A DNA stretch of 64,000 nucleotides, taken from Granulicella sp. S156 (GTDB taxonomy: Bacteria > Acidobacteriota > Terriglobia > Terriglobales > Acidobacteriaceae). This document shows, one piece after another, positions 8,983 to 18,096 of this stretch. Positions within the stretch are counted from its first letter, which is position 1. Every line of letters starts with the position of its first letter. A model generated the notes under the pieces. That model worked only from the letters and a program-made list of their open reading frames with translations. It did no database searches and was not told the DNA's origin. The position numbers and the translations under genes are program-made. The DNA lies in NCBI RefSeq assembly GCF_009766105.1, contig NZ_LMUH01000006.1:185293-249292 (forward strand), given 5' to 3'.

Positions 8983-10845
8983 ATGAGCAAAAATTTAAGC
9001 AAAAATGCAATGCACGAAGTACTGTCTTTTCTGTTCCGCCACTGGCGGCGCGAAAAGTGGCTGGTGGTGTGGGTGGCGCTGTCCATGATTGTGGCTACAG
9101 CCGCAGACCTGTTGATGCCGGTGTATTCGGGCAAACTTGTGGACGCGATCGCGATGCATGCAGTAGCGCATTCGCTTGCACTGCGTGAGGCGGTGCGCGC
9201 CATCGTGATGATGGCGGTGCTGGGCGCGATGCTGACGGTGCTACGGTACGTGGCCATGGCGGGGATCATCCGGCTGACACTGCGGCTGATGTCGCGTTTT
9301 GCGGGCGAGGCGTTCTGGCGGGTGCAGCGGTTTTCGACCGACTGGCATGCCAATAACTTCGCTGGCGCAATCGTGCGTCGGGTCACTCGCGGCATGTGGG
9401 CCGTGGACATGATGGACGATATCCTGCTGCTGGAGATGCTGCCTGCGCTGCTGGTGCTGGTGGGTTCGTCTCTGCTGCTGGGGCTGCGCTGGCCGGGCAT
9501 GGGTGTGATGGTGGCGGTGGGTGCTGTGGTGTATATCGCGGTGTCGGTCTCGCTGTCTCTGTATTACGTCGCCCCGGCGGCGCGGCTATCCAATGCGCAA
9601 GATACTCGGATTGGCGCGGCCATGGCAGATGCGCTTACGTGCAATGCGCTGGTGAAGGCGTTTGGCGCAGAGAAGCGTGAAGACTACCGGCTGGCAAAGG
9701 TGCTGGGCAAATGGAATAACCGGACGGCGCTGACATGGGTGAAGGCGACGCGCAACGGAAGCCTGCAGATGTTTCTCCTGCAAGGGTTGCGCACGCTGGT
9801 ACTGGCCTACGCGGTGTGGCTGTGGTGGCACGGCCGGGCGACAGCCGGCGATATGACCTTCGTGCTGACCAGCTATTTCATCGTGCATGGCTACCTGCGC
9901 GACATTGGGCAACATGTGCGCAACCTGCAGCGCTCGGTCAATGAGATGGAGGAGATGGTGCAGTTCCACGCGCAGTCGCTGGGCGTATTAGATCGCGCAG
10001 ATGCAAAGCCGATCCATGTGAGGCAGGGCGAGATCGTCTATGACCGTGTGACGTTCCGTTATGGAGCGCAGGCAGAGCCGTTGTTTCAGGATTTCTCACT
10101 GCGGATCCATACCGGCGAGCGCGTGGGGTTGGTGGGCCATTCTGGATCGGGCAAGACGACCTTCGTGAAGCTGCTGCATCGGCTGTACGACGTGAGCGGA
10201 GGGAAGATCGTAATCGACGGTCAGGATACCTCGTGCGTGACGCAGGACTCACTCCGCGCGCAACTGGCGCTGGTGCCGCAGGAACCGATCCTGTTTCATC
10301 GGACGTTGGCGGAGAACATTGGGTATGGAAGGCCGGACGCGCCGATGGCGGAGATCGAGGAGGCAGCACGGCTGGCCAACGCCCATGAGTTCATCCTGCG
10401 TCAGCCGAAGGGGTATCACACGATTGTCGGCGAGCGCGGCGTAAAGCTGTCTGGAGGCGAGCGGCAGCGTGTGGCGCTGGCACGGGCGTTCTTGGCGAAC
10501 ACGCCGGTGCTGGTACTGGATGAAGCGACCTCGAGCCTGGATTCAGAATCCGAGGCGCTGATCCAGGAGGCGATGGAGCGTCTGATGGCGGGCCGAACGT
10601 CGATCGTGATTGCGCACCGGCTCTCGACGGTGCGGATGCTCGACCGCATTCTTGTCTTTGATCGCGGAAGGGTGGTCGAAGAGGGAACGCACGAGGAACT
10701 GGTGCGGCGCGACGGCGGCACGTACAGGCGGTTGTTTGAGCGGCAGGCACTCGGCCTGATGGTGGAGGACGATGAGAAAGTATTCGACGATGAGAAAGAG
10801 TTAGACGCCGAGTTCGATTTCTCGGATGGCGCGGGAATTCATTGA
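8983..10845 (+). CDS. ABC exporter, fused permease and ATPase
   Basis: About 620 residues from the ATG at 8983 (the frame is open to 8938 but the extra residues look non-native; no start has a strong ribosome site). The N-terminal half has six hydrophobic segments of the ABC exporter type (first at LVVWVALSMIVATAADLLMPVYSGKLVDAI). The C-terminal half is a complete ATPase: Walker A GHSGSGKTT, Q-loop VPQEPILF, signature LSGGERQR, Walker B VLVLDEATSSLD and switch IAHRLS. It is a homodimer-forming B-type exporter (MsbA/multidrug class) without a peptidase C39 domain. The C-terminus ends in an acidic stretch. Substrate unknown; the adjacent small peptide ORF is a possible but unproven partner. Convergent with the esterase, with 15 bases between. 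Confidence 0.88.
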   Translation: MSKNLSKNAMHEVLSFLFRHWRREKWLVVWVALSMIVATAADLLMPVYSGKLVDAIAMHAVAHSLALREAVRAIVMMAVLGAMLTVLRYVAMAGIIRLTLRLMSRFAGEAFWRVQRFSTDWHANNFAGAIVRRVTRGMWAVDMMDDILLLEMLPALLVLVGSSLLLGLRWPGMGVMVAVGAVVYIAVSVSLSLYYVAPAARLSNAQDTRIGAAMADALTCNALVKAFGAEKREDYRLAKVLGKWNNRTALTWVKATRNGSLQMFLLQGLRTLVLAYAVWLWWHGRATAGDMTFVLTSYFIVHGYLRDIGQHVRNLQRSVNEMEEMVQFHAQSLGVLDRADAKPIHVRQGEIVYDRVTFRYGAQAEPLFQDFSLRIHTGERVGLVGHSGSGKTTFVKLLHRLYDVSGGKIVIDGQDTSCVTQDSLRAQLALVPQEPILFHRTLAENIGYGRPDAPMAEIEEAARLANAHEFILRQPKGYHTIVGERGVKLSGGERQRVALARAFLANTPVLVLDEATSSLDSESEALIQEAMERLMAGRTSIVIAHRLSTVRMLDRILVFDRGRVVEEGTHEELVRRDGGTYRRLFERQALGLMVEDDEKVFDDEKELDAEFDFSDGAGIH

Positions 10846-10860
10846 AGTGGCTAGGAGGAG

Positions 10861-11742
10861 CTAGAGGTGTTTCTTCAGGAAATCGAGCGTTGCATCTGCA
10901 TTGGGCTGGAACCAGGTAGCTTTGGCCCAATAGGTATGAGGGCCCTTGTCTGCAGTAAATACGGTGATTGACCTGTTCATTCGTTTGTAGCTGGCTACGA
11001 ACGCGATGAACTGGGAGTACGGTACATCTTTGTCCTCATTGCCGTGGCCTATGTACATCGGCGGAGAGTTGGCGTCGATGTGGGCCTGCGGTGAAGCCTG
11101 TAAGCAAAGCTCTTTTTGTGCAGCGCAGGAGCTGCCAAGGTATTTGTTGATGGACTCGTCGTTCTCTGGGGGAGTGGTGAGATCAAGGGCGGCGTTGTAG
11201 AGGATCGCTGCTTTTACCGTCGAAGAGAAGCCTTTGGAGCCGCCGTCGCCTTCGTAGCGGCTGTCCCCGTTGGTCAGCGCAACCAGCGCCGCGAGCTCGC
11301 CTCCTGCGGAGCTTCCAGCGACTGCGATCCGTTCGGGATCCACATGGTAGGTGGCTGCGTGTGCGCGGAGCCAGCGAATGGCTTCCTTGCTTTCATGGAG
11401 AGCAACCGGGAAGTGGACCTGGGGGCTGAGGTCGTAGTCGATAGCCATGCCTACATATCCATGCGAGGCCAGCTCTTCGATGATCCTGGTCATCTGGGTA
11501 CGGTCTCCGCCAATCCAGCCACCGCCGTGGATGAAGACGATTGCGGGATACGGACCGGTTCCGTTGGGGATGTATAGATCGCTCAGCAGAGGGCCTGATT
11601 TGCCTTGCGCGTAAGGAATCGCATCGGAACGGCTGACGGTATCAGTAGATGCTGGTTGAGTGGGCTGTTGTGCATGGAGACAAAGAGAGACGCAGAGAAT
11701 AAACAAGGAATAGCGACTTACTTTTTGGAAGCAGGCTCTCAT
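10861..11742 (-). CDS. Secreted alpha/beta hydrolase (esterase/lipase type)
   Basis: Protein of 293 residues with a signal peptide ending LHAQQ (about residue 25). Typical of the BD-FAE/carbohydrate esterase-like group: oxyanion motif HGGGWIGGD at about residue 72, nucleophile elbow AGSSAGGE at about 143-148, a late acid in GNEDKDVPY and the catalytic histidine in KGPHTYW. Probably hydrolyses an acetyl, feruloyl or other ester outside the cytoplasm. It is transcribed in the same direction as DUF190/crcB but separated by 86 bases. Substrate cannot be read from the sequence. Confidence 0.82.
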   Translation of the reverse strand: MRACFQKVSRYSLFILCVSLCLHAQQPTQPASTDTVSRSDAIPYAQGKSGPLLSDLYIPNGTGPYPAIVFIHGGGWIGGDRTQMTRIIEELASHGYVGMAIDYDLSPQVHFPVALHESKEAIRWLRAHAATYHVDPERIAVAGSSAGGELAALVALTNGDSRYEGDGGSKGFSSTVKAAILYNAALDLTTPPENDESINKYLGSSCAAQKELCLQASPQAHIDANSPPMYIGHGNEDKDVPYSQFIAFVASYKRMNRSITVFTADKGPHTYWAKATWFQPNADATLDFLKKHL

Positions 11743-11828
11743 GTCACCCGAGGTTATCCGCGGTACGTTTCATTTGTCCAGTAAAGGCGTGATGCGAAAG
11801 AGTGCGTCACGCAATGAGACCGGGCACT

Positions 11829-12158
11829 CTAGCCAGCAGCCTTCACGACGGTTGTCTCCTGCACTTCGATCATGCCGGTGCGGGCGAGCTCGATGAGCTT
11901 CGGCATTAGCTCATCGGCTTTCTCGCGGGTTTCGATGAACTCGATCTTCACGGGAAGGCGATCGGCTAGAAAGAGCGAGGTCGTAGTGTGCAGGTGATGA
12001 TCGGAGCCGAAGCCCGCAAAGCCTTTGAGGGCCGTGGCACCGGCGACGCCACTATTGAAGAGAAAATTCAGAATGCTGGAGCATACGGACTCGCCATGAT
12101 GGGAGGCGCCGTCCGTTAGGTAGATGGAGACTTTGACTGCTTTTCCCGGTATCAACAT
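11829..12158 (-). CDS. DUF190 (PII-like) protein paired with CrcB
   Basis: Small protein of 109 residues. The best start is the ATG at 12158 because GGAGG lies five bases upstream; the ATG at 12170 overlaps that ribosome site. The sequence shows the DUF190 pattern: VKVSIYLTDG..., NSGVAGATALKGFAGFG, HLHTTTS, RLPVKIEFIETREKADEL and a final strand IEVQETTVV. DUF190 genes are commonly adjacent to crcB. The same fold appears fused to the CLC-F exporter at 6468, so a role tied to fluoride export, perhaps as a regulatory subunit, is a reasonable inference. Cytoplasmic, no membrane segment. Confidence 0.85.
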   Translation of the reverse strand: MLIPGKAVKVSIYLTDGASHHGESVCSSILNFLFNSGVAGATALKGFAGFGSDHHLHTTTSLFLADRLPVKIEFIETREKADELMPKLIELARTGMIEVQETTVVKAAG

Positions 12159-12179
12159 ACGAACCTCCATGAAGCGCGG

Positions 12180-12563
12180 CTAGGAGATCGATCTGGCGGC
12201 TGCGGCCCCAAACGCAACCGCTATAAATCCTGCAACGAGGCTGATGACGACATAGGCGAGCCCAATCCAGAATGCGCCGGTGGTGAAGTTCGTCCAGATC
12301 TCCCACTCGAAGGTGGAGAAGGTGGAGTAAGCACCGATGAATCCAATGGGAACGAGATACCGCCATGCAGGATTGAGCCCGGCATGGCGATTCAGGTACT
12401 CGATCGATAGACCGATGAGAAAGCACGCGGTGATGTTAATCACCAGCGTGCCAAGGGGAAAGCGCGGACCAAAACGCTCGGCAGTCGCAACACCCACGTA
12501 GTAACGCAGGATGGAACCTAAAGCGCCGCCGATCGCGATGAACAGGTATCGTTGCAAGCTCAC
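12180..12563 (-). CDS. crcB: CrcB/Fluc fluoride channel
   Basis: About 125-127 residues with four hydrophobic segments and the Fluc motifs GGALGSILRYYVG, GTLVINITACFLIG and GFIGAYSTFSTFEWE (the phenylalanines and threonine line the fluoride path). Fluc proteins work as dual-topology dimers that let fluoride leak out of the cytoplasm. The open frame begins at ATG 12584, but GGAGG at 12571-12567 points to GTG 12563 or TTG 12557. It lies 42 bases after galE and just ahead of DUF190 on the same strand; no fluoride riboswitch is visible directly in front, unlike the CLC-F gene. Confidence 0.9.
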   Translation of the reverse strand: MSLQRYLFIAIGGALGSILRYYVGVATAERFGPRFPLGTLVINITACFLIGLSIEYLNRHAGLNPAWRYLVPIGFIGAYSTFSTFEWEIWTNFTTGAFWIGLAYVVISLVAGFIAVAFGAAAARSIS

Positions 12564-12605
12564 GCCCCTCCGACACTTCGGCAAATATACAACTTAACGC
12601 CCTCC

Positions 12606-13574
12606 TCAGGCGTAGCGTTGCTGGTGCCACTCCCATGCGCTGGCAAGAATGCTATCAAGTTCTGGATACTGCGGATGCCAGCCGAGCTCTGCCTTGGCTT
12701 TTTCGGAGCCTGCGACCAGACGTGCAGGGTCGCCGTCGCGACGAGCCTTGACCTCTGCTGGGATGGGGTGGCCCGTGACGCGGCGTGCGGAGGCGATGAC
12801 CTCTTTGACTGAAAAGCCGCTGCCATTGCCGAGGTTGAGAATCAGGCAGTCACGCTCGCTCAGCGCCTTGATGGCGAGAATGTGAGCGTCGGCGAGGTCG
12901 CGTACGTGGATGTAGTCGCGAATGCAGGTACCGTCGGGCGTGGGATAGTCGTCGCCGTAGATGTTGATGCTGGCGCGGCGGCCGAGCGCGACGTCGAGGA
13001 TCAGGGGAATGATGTGGGTCTCGGGCTCGTGGGCCTCGCCGCGGCCGGGGAGCGCACCCGCTACGTTGAAGTAGCGCAGCGAGGCGTAGCGCAGGCCGTG
13101 GACGCGATGGAACCAGCCGAGCATCTGCTCGACCATCAGCTTGGACTCGCCGTAGGCGTTGGTCGGCGCGAGGGCGGCGGTCTCTTCGATAGGCGTGGAC
13201 TTCGGCTCGCCATAGACCGCGGCGGTCGACGAGAAGACGAGGCGGTTGGTGCCGGTCGCGTGCATGGCCTCGAGTAAAGATAGAGTCGAGGCAGTGTTAT
13301 TGCGGAAGTAGATCTCCGGCTTCTGCATCGACTCACCGGCCTCGATCAAGGCGGCGAAGTGCAGCACGCCGTCAGGCTTTAGCTCGCGCAGCAGGGATTC
13401 GACGCGAGGGCGGTCGGCGATGTCGGCTTCGACGAACTCCGCGCCTGCGGGCAGTTCGTTGCGCTTGCTGTGGCAGAGGTTGTCGAGTACCGTGACGCGG
13501 TGGCCGGCTTGCATCAGGATGGTCGAGACGGTTCCGCCGATGTAGCCTGCGCCGCCTGTAACTAAAAGGTTCAT
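12606..13574 (-). CDS. galE: UDP-glucose 4-epimerase GalE
   Basis: 322 residues, the usual length. N-terminal NAD motif TGGAGYIGG at residues 6-14, catalytic S-S-T-A-A-V-Y-G region and YGESK (Y-x-x-x-K) near residue 141-145, and the substrate loop DYPTPDGTCIRDYIHV, which is diagnostic of GalE. Interconverts UDP-galactose and UDP-glucose. Third gene of galK-galT-galE, 15 bases after galT, so the Leloir pathway is complete except for a mutarotase. Cytoplasmic. Confidence 0.95.
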   Translation of the reverse strand: MNLLVTGGAGYIGGTVSTILMQAGHRVTVLDNLCHSKRNELPAGAEFVEADIADRPRVESLLRELKPDGVLHFAALIEAGESMQKPEIYFRNNTASTLSLLEAMHATGTNRLVFSSTAAVYGEPKSTPIEETAALAPTNAYGESKLMVEQMLGWFHRVHGLRYASLRYFNVAGALPGRGEAHEPETHIIPLILDVALGRRASINIYGDDYPTPDGTCIRDYIHVRDLADAHILAIKALSERDCLILNLGNGSGFSVKEVIASARRVTGHPIPAEVKARRDGDPARLVAGSEKAKAELGWHPQYPELDSILASAWEWHQQRYA

Positions 13575-13589
13575 TCCTTCTCCGTGGGG

Positions 13590-14630
13590 TTAAGTTGTCT
13601 GCATGGCGAGGCGCAGCGTCTCGGCTGCGGACTCCGGTGTGATATCGCGTTGCGGCGACCCTAGAAGCTCAAAGCCAACCATGAACTTCCGCACGGTTGC
13701 CGAGCGCAGCAGCGGTGGATAGAAGTGTGCGTGGAGGTGCCACTCGGGATGCTCTTCACTATCGGTGGGTGCGGGGTGCAGGCCCATCGAGTAAGGGAAG
13801 GGCGTGTCGAAGACGCGGTTATAGCCGCGCGTTACCTGCTGCAGGATGGCGGCGAGGCCATCGCGTTCGGAGCCTATGAGCTCCGCGAGTGAGGCGACTC
13901 TGCGCTTCGGCAGCACTAGCAGCTCGAACGGCCAGACCGCCCAGAAGGGCACGAGCGCTACCCAGGTGTCGTTCTCCGCCACGATGCGTTCGCGCTGACT
14001 CAGCTCGAGCTCGAGATAAGAGGTGAGCAGCGAGACACGGTGCTGCTCGAAGTACTCGAGCTGGGCGGCGAGTTCGAGTGTGGGCTCGTTGGGGATGTGC
14101 TCGGTCGCCCAGATCTGGCCGTGCGGATGAGGATTGCTGGCGCCCATCATGCTGCCGCGGTTCTCGAAGATCTGCACGTAGTGCACCTCGGGCCGCGCGC
14201 CGAGTTCGGCTGCCTGGGCGTCCCACATGTCTACGACACGGCGGATAGCGGGCAGCTCCATGGTCGCGAGTGTGAGGTCGTGGCGTGGGTCGAAGCAGAG
14301 CACACGGCAGATGCCGCGCTCGGTCTCGGCACGCAGCAGCCCGGCTTTATTCTGATCCATGGACGCCACTGGAACGTCGAACTTCAGGGCGGCGAAGTCG
14401 TTCTCGAAGACGTAGGTGCCGGTGTAGGCGGGCGTCTTGTGGCCGCCTGCGCGTGTGTTTCCGGGGCAGAGGTAACAGGTGGGGTCGTACTCCAGCGAGG
14501 GTGGGGTAGCCTTTTCTTCCGTCTGGCCCTGCCAGGGACGCTGGGTGCGGTGCGGTGAGACGACGACCCAATCGCGCTTCAGGGGGTTCCAGCGGCGGTG
14601 CGAGGACTCGAGAAAGATGGGGTCGATCAT
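13590..14630 (-). CDS. galT: Galactose-1-phosphate uridylyltransferase GalT
   Basis: 346 residues. Contains the HIT-superfamily active-site motif [10 protein letters not shown] (about residue 164-173), the N-terminal metal site [11 protein letters not shown], and the C-terminal [12 protein letters not shown] segment with H-x-H. Transfers UMP between UDP-glucose and galactose-1-phosphate. The ATG overlaps the galK stop by ATGA, giving translational coupling, and galE follows closely. Confidence 0.95.
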   Translation of the reverse strand: MIDPIFLESSHRRWNPLKRDWVVVSPHRTQRPWQGQTEEKATPPSLEYDPTCYLCPGNTRAGGHKTPAYTGTYVFENDFAALKFDVPVASMDQNKAGLLRAETERGICRVLCFDPRHDLTLATMELPAIRRVVDMWDAQAAELGARPEVHYVQIFENRGSMMGASNPHPHGQIWATEHIPNEPTLELAAQLEYFEQHRVSLLTSYLELELSQRERIVAENDTWVALVPFWAVWPFELLVLPKRRVASLAELIGSERDGLAAILQQVTRGYNRVFDTPFPYSMGLHPAPTDSEEHPEWHLHAHFYPPLLRSATVRKFMVGFELLGSPQRDITPESAAETLRLAMQTT

Positions 14631-15781
14631 GCTTGTGCTTCCTTTGCCGGAGTGCCGTTGCGAAGCACGGCTCCATCGACAGCTTCGCAGATGTAGGTCT
14701 CTGCTTTGATACTAAAGCGTTCGAGGAAGGCTGCCGACAGGGCCTTCGCAAAGGCTTCGGCCTTGTCCTCGCTGACGAGGTTGACGGTGCAGCCACCAAA
14801 GCCGCCGCCGGTCATGCGTGCGCCGAGGCATCCCTCCAAGGTAACCGCGGTGTCTACGAGGAAGTCGATCTCTTCGCAGCTGCACTCGAAGTCGTCTCTC
14901 TGGCTGGCATGGGCCGCGATCATCAGCTTGCCCAGGTTGGCAGCGTCACCGGCCACCATCGCGGCCTTCGCCTCGCGGACGCGGGCGTTCTCGGAGATGA
15001 TGTGACGGCAGCGACGATAGGACTCCGGCGTCATCTGCGCGGCTTTGGACTCCAGCTGCTCGAGACTGGCGTCGCCTAGATCGCGCAGCTGAGGGAATGC
15101 CGAGCGCAGGACATCCTGCCCGGCTTCGACCTCGCGGCGGCGAAGGCCGTAGTCGCCGTTGGCGATCGAATGCTTCACCATCGAATTGCAGACGACGATC
15201 CGCTTGTCGGCAAGCCCCGCGTGGTTCATCGGGATGTGTTCGTAAGAGAGTGAGCGTGTGTCGAGCAGCAGCGCGTGGCCTGCTTTGGCAGCGGTAATGA
15301 CGAACTGGTCCATGATGCCGCAGGGCGAGTGGACGTAGTCGTTCTCGGCGAGCTTGCAGAGCATCGCGATCTCTTCGAGCGGGAGAGTGGCGCCAGCGTG
15401 TGCCAGCATGGCCAGGGCTGAGGCGACCTCCAGCGAGGCCGAAGAGCTGAGGCCTGCTGCGTAGGGAACATTGCCGTGCAGCTTGAGTTCAAACGCAGGC
15501 GGCGTGATGCCGCGCAGTTGCAGCTGGCGCAGTACGCCGACGGCGTAGTCGCTCCAGTTTCCAATTGCCTCGGAGCGATCGTCCAGCGGTATCTCTCGGA
15601 CTTCCTTGGCCTGCTCGCTATGGAAGCTGTACTGCGAGGTGTCGCTCGAGGTGATGACGGCTGTAGTGGAGAAGGGAATCGCCATCGGCAGTACGAGCCC
15701 GCCGGTGTAGTCCGTGTGTTCGCCGATCAAGTTGACGCGGGCGGGTGCAATGTAACCGTGTTCATTTAAGTGCGTGTGCAG
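14627..15781 (-). CDS. galK: Galactokinase GalK with probable CTG start
   Basis: GHMP kinase phosphorylating galactose. Motifs: [15 protein letters not shown] near the N-terminus, the ATP loop [21 protein letters not shown], and the C-terminal [11 protein letters not shown]. The commonly callable TTG at 15730 would cut into the essential ARVNLIGEH motif, so it cannot be the start. Upstream in frame there is no ATG, GTG or TTG, but CTG at 15781 has AGGAG exactly six bases upstream and gives 384 residues beginning [16 protein letters not shown], matching normal galactokinase length. ATT further upstream is the other option. Stop overlaps galT by four bases. Confidence 0.92.
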   Translation of the reverse strand: MHTHLNEHGYIAPARVNLIGEHTDYTGGLVLPMAIPFSTTAVITSSDTSQYSFHSEQAKEVREIPLDDRSEAIGNWSDYAVGVLRQLQLRGITPPAFELKLHGNVPYAAGLSSSASLEVASALAMLAHAGATLPLEEIAMLCKLAENDYVHSPCGIMDQFVITAAKAGHALLLDTRSLSYEHIPMNHAGLADKRIVVCNSMVKHSIANGDYGLRRREVEAGQDVLRSAFPQLRDLGDASLEQLESKAAQMTPESYRRCRHIISENARVREAKAAMVAGDAANLGKLMIAAHASQRDDFECSCEEIDFLVDTAVTLEGCLGARMTGGGFGGCTVNLVSEDKAEAFAKALSAAFLERFSIKAETYICEAVDGAVLRNGTPAKEAQA

Positions 15782-15824
15782 GGCTAGCTCCTGGGGCCGT
15801 TTCGGCGAATTAATGGTTTGTCTG

Positions 15825-16016
15825 TTACTTTTTACGGCCCGCTATGAACATGATAAGTCCAAACAGGAGCATTACCAGACCCCAGATGAGGTTTAGATTG
15901 ATGCCCTGCGAACTGGCGTACATCGCGCTACCGCGTGTGAATACGCCGTAAACGGCCATAATGCCGCCGATAATCAGAAAGATAAGGCCGAGGGGAAGGC
16001 GAATGTCGAGTCCCAT
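15825..16016 (-). CDS. Small two-helix membrane protein
   Basis: 63 residues with two hydrophobic helices (about residues 8-25 and 41-58) separated by a short polar loop, and a basic end GRKK. A ribosome site AAGGAG lies ten bases before the ATG. It sits between the symporter and galK on the same strand, so it is probably co-transcribed with sugar uptake and galactose use. Similar tiny proteins are seen in Acidobacteriota genomes without known function; it may be a partner of the symporter, but nothing in the sequence proves this. Confidence 0.65.
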   Translation of the reverse strand: MGLDIRLPLGLIFLIIGGIMAVYGVFTRGSAMYASSQGINLNLIWGLVMLLFGLIMFIAGRKK

Positions 16017-16099
16017 AATTTGTACGCTCCTTCGCTTGGTGAACTTGTGAACTTGATTGCTTCGAGCAGTTTCGGTGAGGTACGGCTACAAACGGCCTC

Positions 16100-17899
16100 T
16101 TACGCAAACACCAGATTGAGCGCAACCAATACCGCGAGAACGCCGAGTGCGAGGGTCAGGGGCTTCTGGTACCAGGTCAGATGGTGCTCCGGTGCCTTTG
16201 GCGTGAGCGAGTAGACCAGGCCGACGAGCTCCGGCTCCGGCCGTGGCTTGGTGAAGAGGCTGACCACGGTGGTTACCAGCAGGTTTACGCCGAACGCAAA
16301 GATTGCTGTCCAGAAGTTTTGCGCCATGTCACTGGGGTAGGTGTGGACCACGTGGATCCAGCCTCCGTGAATACCAGGCACGGCGTCCGCCGGAATCGTA
16401 AGGCCGTGATGCACAAGGGCCGCGGCGGTGCCGGTGAGCAGTCCGGTGAAGGCTCCGTGTCCGGTCGTCCGCTTCCAGAACATCCCCAGGAGGAAGGTTG
16501 CAAACAGCGGTGCATTGACCAGGGAGAAGATCAGCTGCAACGCGTCCATGATGTTGTTGAAGTTGGTCACTGCATAGGCCGCGGCAATGGAGAGCAGTAT
16601 CCCCCCTATGGTCGCGATGCGGCCCATCCAGAGGTAATGCGCGTCGCTGGCGTCCTTCTTGATGTACGACTGGTAGATGTCGTAGGTCCACACCGTGTTG
16701 AAAGCGGTTACATTTCCGGCCATCCCTGACATGAAACTTGCCAGCAGGGCAGTGAGACCGAGGCCGAGGATGCCCGTGGGGAAGAAGTGCAGCAGCATGA
16801 CGGGGATTGCGAGATCGTAGTCGTAGACCGGGTTCCCGTTGGTGTCGAGGATGGGGTGTCCGCTGATCGGGTCGACCTTCTGCGGGATGATGCCGTGCGG
16901 GTGGGCCTCATCGAGGGGAAGCGCGTGCCCTGAGGCCTGCTGCGTGATGGACGTCGGCTGCATGGCGCTGGAGTGCGACGTGACGCTGACCGCGATCAGG
17001 CCGGGCAGGATGACCAGGAACGGGAAGAACATCTTCGGCACGGCGGCGATGATGGGCACGCGCCGCGCGGAGTCCTGCGACTCGGCGGCCATGGCCCGCT
17101 GGATGACGAGGAAGTCCGTGCACCAGTAGCCGAAGGAGAGTACGAAGCCCAGCCCCATCACGAGACCGACGACTTCAACCCCGAGCGAGTTGGTGGAGGC
17201 GTGCGTCATGCCTCGCCAAGAGTGCGTCATGGTCGTGGGCAGCTTCTGCTGAATCCCATGCCAGCCGCCGACGTTGCGCAGGCCGATCCAGACCAGCGGG
17301 AGGAACCCGGCGACGATCAGGAAGAACTGCAGGACCTCGTTGTAGATCGCGCTGGTGAGCCCGCCGAGGAAGATGTAGCCGAGCACGATGACCGCGGAGA
17401 GGATGATCGAGACGTGGAAGACCCAGGCGTCCGGCACGATGCCGTGCAGCAGGCCGAGCGTCTGGATGAGCAGCGCCATGGCGTACATCGAGATGCCGGA
17501 GCTGAAGACCGTCATGATGGCGAAGGAGAAGGCGTTGACCGCGCGGGTCTTCTCGTCATAGCGGAGACGGAGATATTCAGGGACGGAGCGCGCCTTCGAG
17601 CCGTAGTAGAAGGGCATCATGAACAGGCCGACGAAGAGCATTGCCGGAATAGCGCCGATCCAGTAGAAATGGCTGGTGATGATGCCGTATTTGGCTCCGG
17701 AGGCCCCCATGCCGATGACTTCCTGCGCACCAAGGTTCGCGGAGATAAAGGCCAAACCGCAGACCCAGGCCGGAATAGAACGCCCGGCGAGGAAGAAGTC
17801 GGTGCTGGTGCGCATGTATCGCTTTAGCGCGAAACCGATGCCGAGCACGAAGACAAAGTAGACCAGCATGATGAGCCAGTCGATGGGCGAAAGGTGCAT
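16100..17899 (-). CDS. Sodium/solute symporter (SSS family), probable galactose uptake
   Basis: 599 residues from ATG 17899, chosen because GAGG lies seven bases upstream and the protein then begins MHLSPIDWLIMLVYF, the normal first helix; the longer frame to 18094 adds an unrelated 65-residue head. Family marks: TSTDFFLAGRSIPAWVCG, FISANLGAQEVIGMG, KARSVPEYLRLRYDEK, and about 13-14 hydrophobic helices. The SGLT-like length and position directly ahead of galKTE suggest Na+-coupled import of galactose or a related sugar. Inner membrane. Divergent from the mhqO-like gene. Confidence 0.88.
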   Translation of the reverse strand: MHLSPIDWLIMLVYFVFVLGIGFALKRYMRTSTDFFLAGRSIPAWVCGLAFISANLGAQEVIGMGASGAKYGIITSHFYWIGAIPAMLFVGLFMMPFYYGSKARSVPEYLRLRYDEKTRAVNAFSFAIMTVFSSGISMYAMALLIQTLGLLHGIVPDAWVFHVSIILSAVIVLGYIFLGGLTSAIYNEVLQFFLIVAGFLPLVWIGLRNVGGWHGIQQKLPTTMTHSWRGMTHASTNSLGVEVVGLVMGLGFVLSFGYWCTDFLVIQRAMAAESQDSARRVPIIAAVPKMFFPFLVILPGLIAVSVTSHSSAMQPTSITQQASGHALPLDEAHPHGIIPQKVDPISGHPILDTNGNPVYDYDLAIPVMLLHFFPTGILGLGLTALLASFMSGMAGNVTAFNTVWTYDIYQSYIKKDASDAHYLWMGRIATIGGILLSIAAAYAVTNFNNIMDALQLIFSLVNAPLFATFLLGMFWKRTTGHGAFTGLLTGTAAALVHHGLTIPADAVPGIHGGWIHVVHTYPSDMAQNFWTAIFAFGVNLLVTTVVSLFTKPRPEPELVGLVYSLTPKAPEHHLTWYQKPLTLALGVLAVLVALNLVFA

Positions 17900-18006
17900 G
17901 TTCGAGCCTCGTAGGACAATTGGGCAATGTTCGAGAAGAAATTGCTCGAACTCGTTAGTCATAATACGTGGAGGGTTGCACAACTGAATAGTTCGCGTGC
18001 TGAAGC

Positions 18007-18040
18007 AAATCGGCCAGATCGGAAATAAGGCCGATTTTTT
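18007..18040 (+). terminator. Terminator-like hairpin in the mhqO leader
   Basis: AATCGGCC and GGCCGATT form an eight-base perfect stem with a 13-base loop, followed by a run of T (18034-18040). On the plus strand there is no upstream gene to terminate, since the symporter diverges, so the hairpin lies in the probable leader of the ring-cleaving dioxygenase gene and may be an attenuator or simply block readthrough. Confidence 0.5.
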
Positions 18041-18096
18041 GCCTATGAATCCAATTTCTTGTTCTTGAATCCTAAGAGGTGAAAGGAAGTGCAAGT

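Noticed and set aside
16973..17827. Plus-strand 284-residue open frame inside the symporter
   Set aside because: Highly charged low-complexity translation antisense to conserved membrane helices of the symporter.
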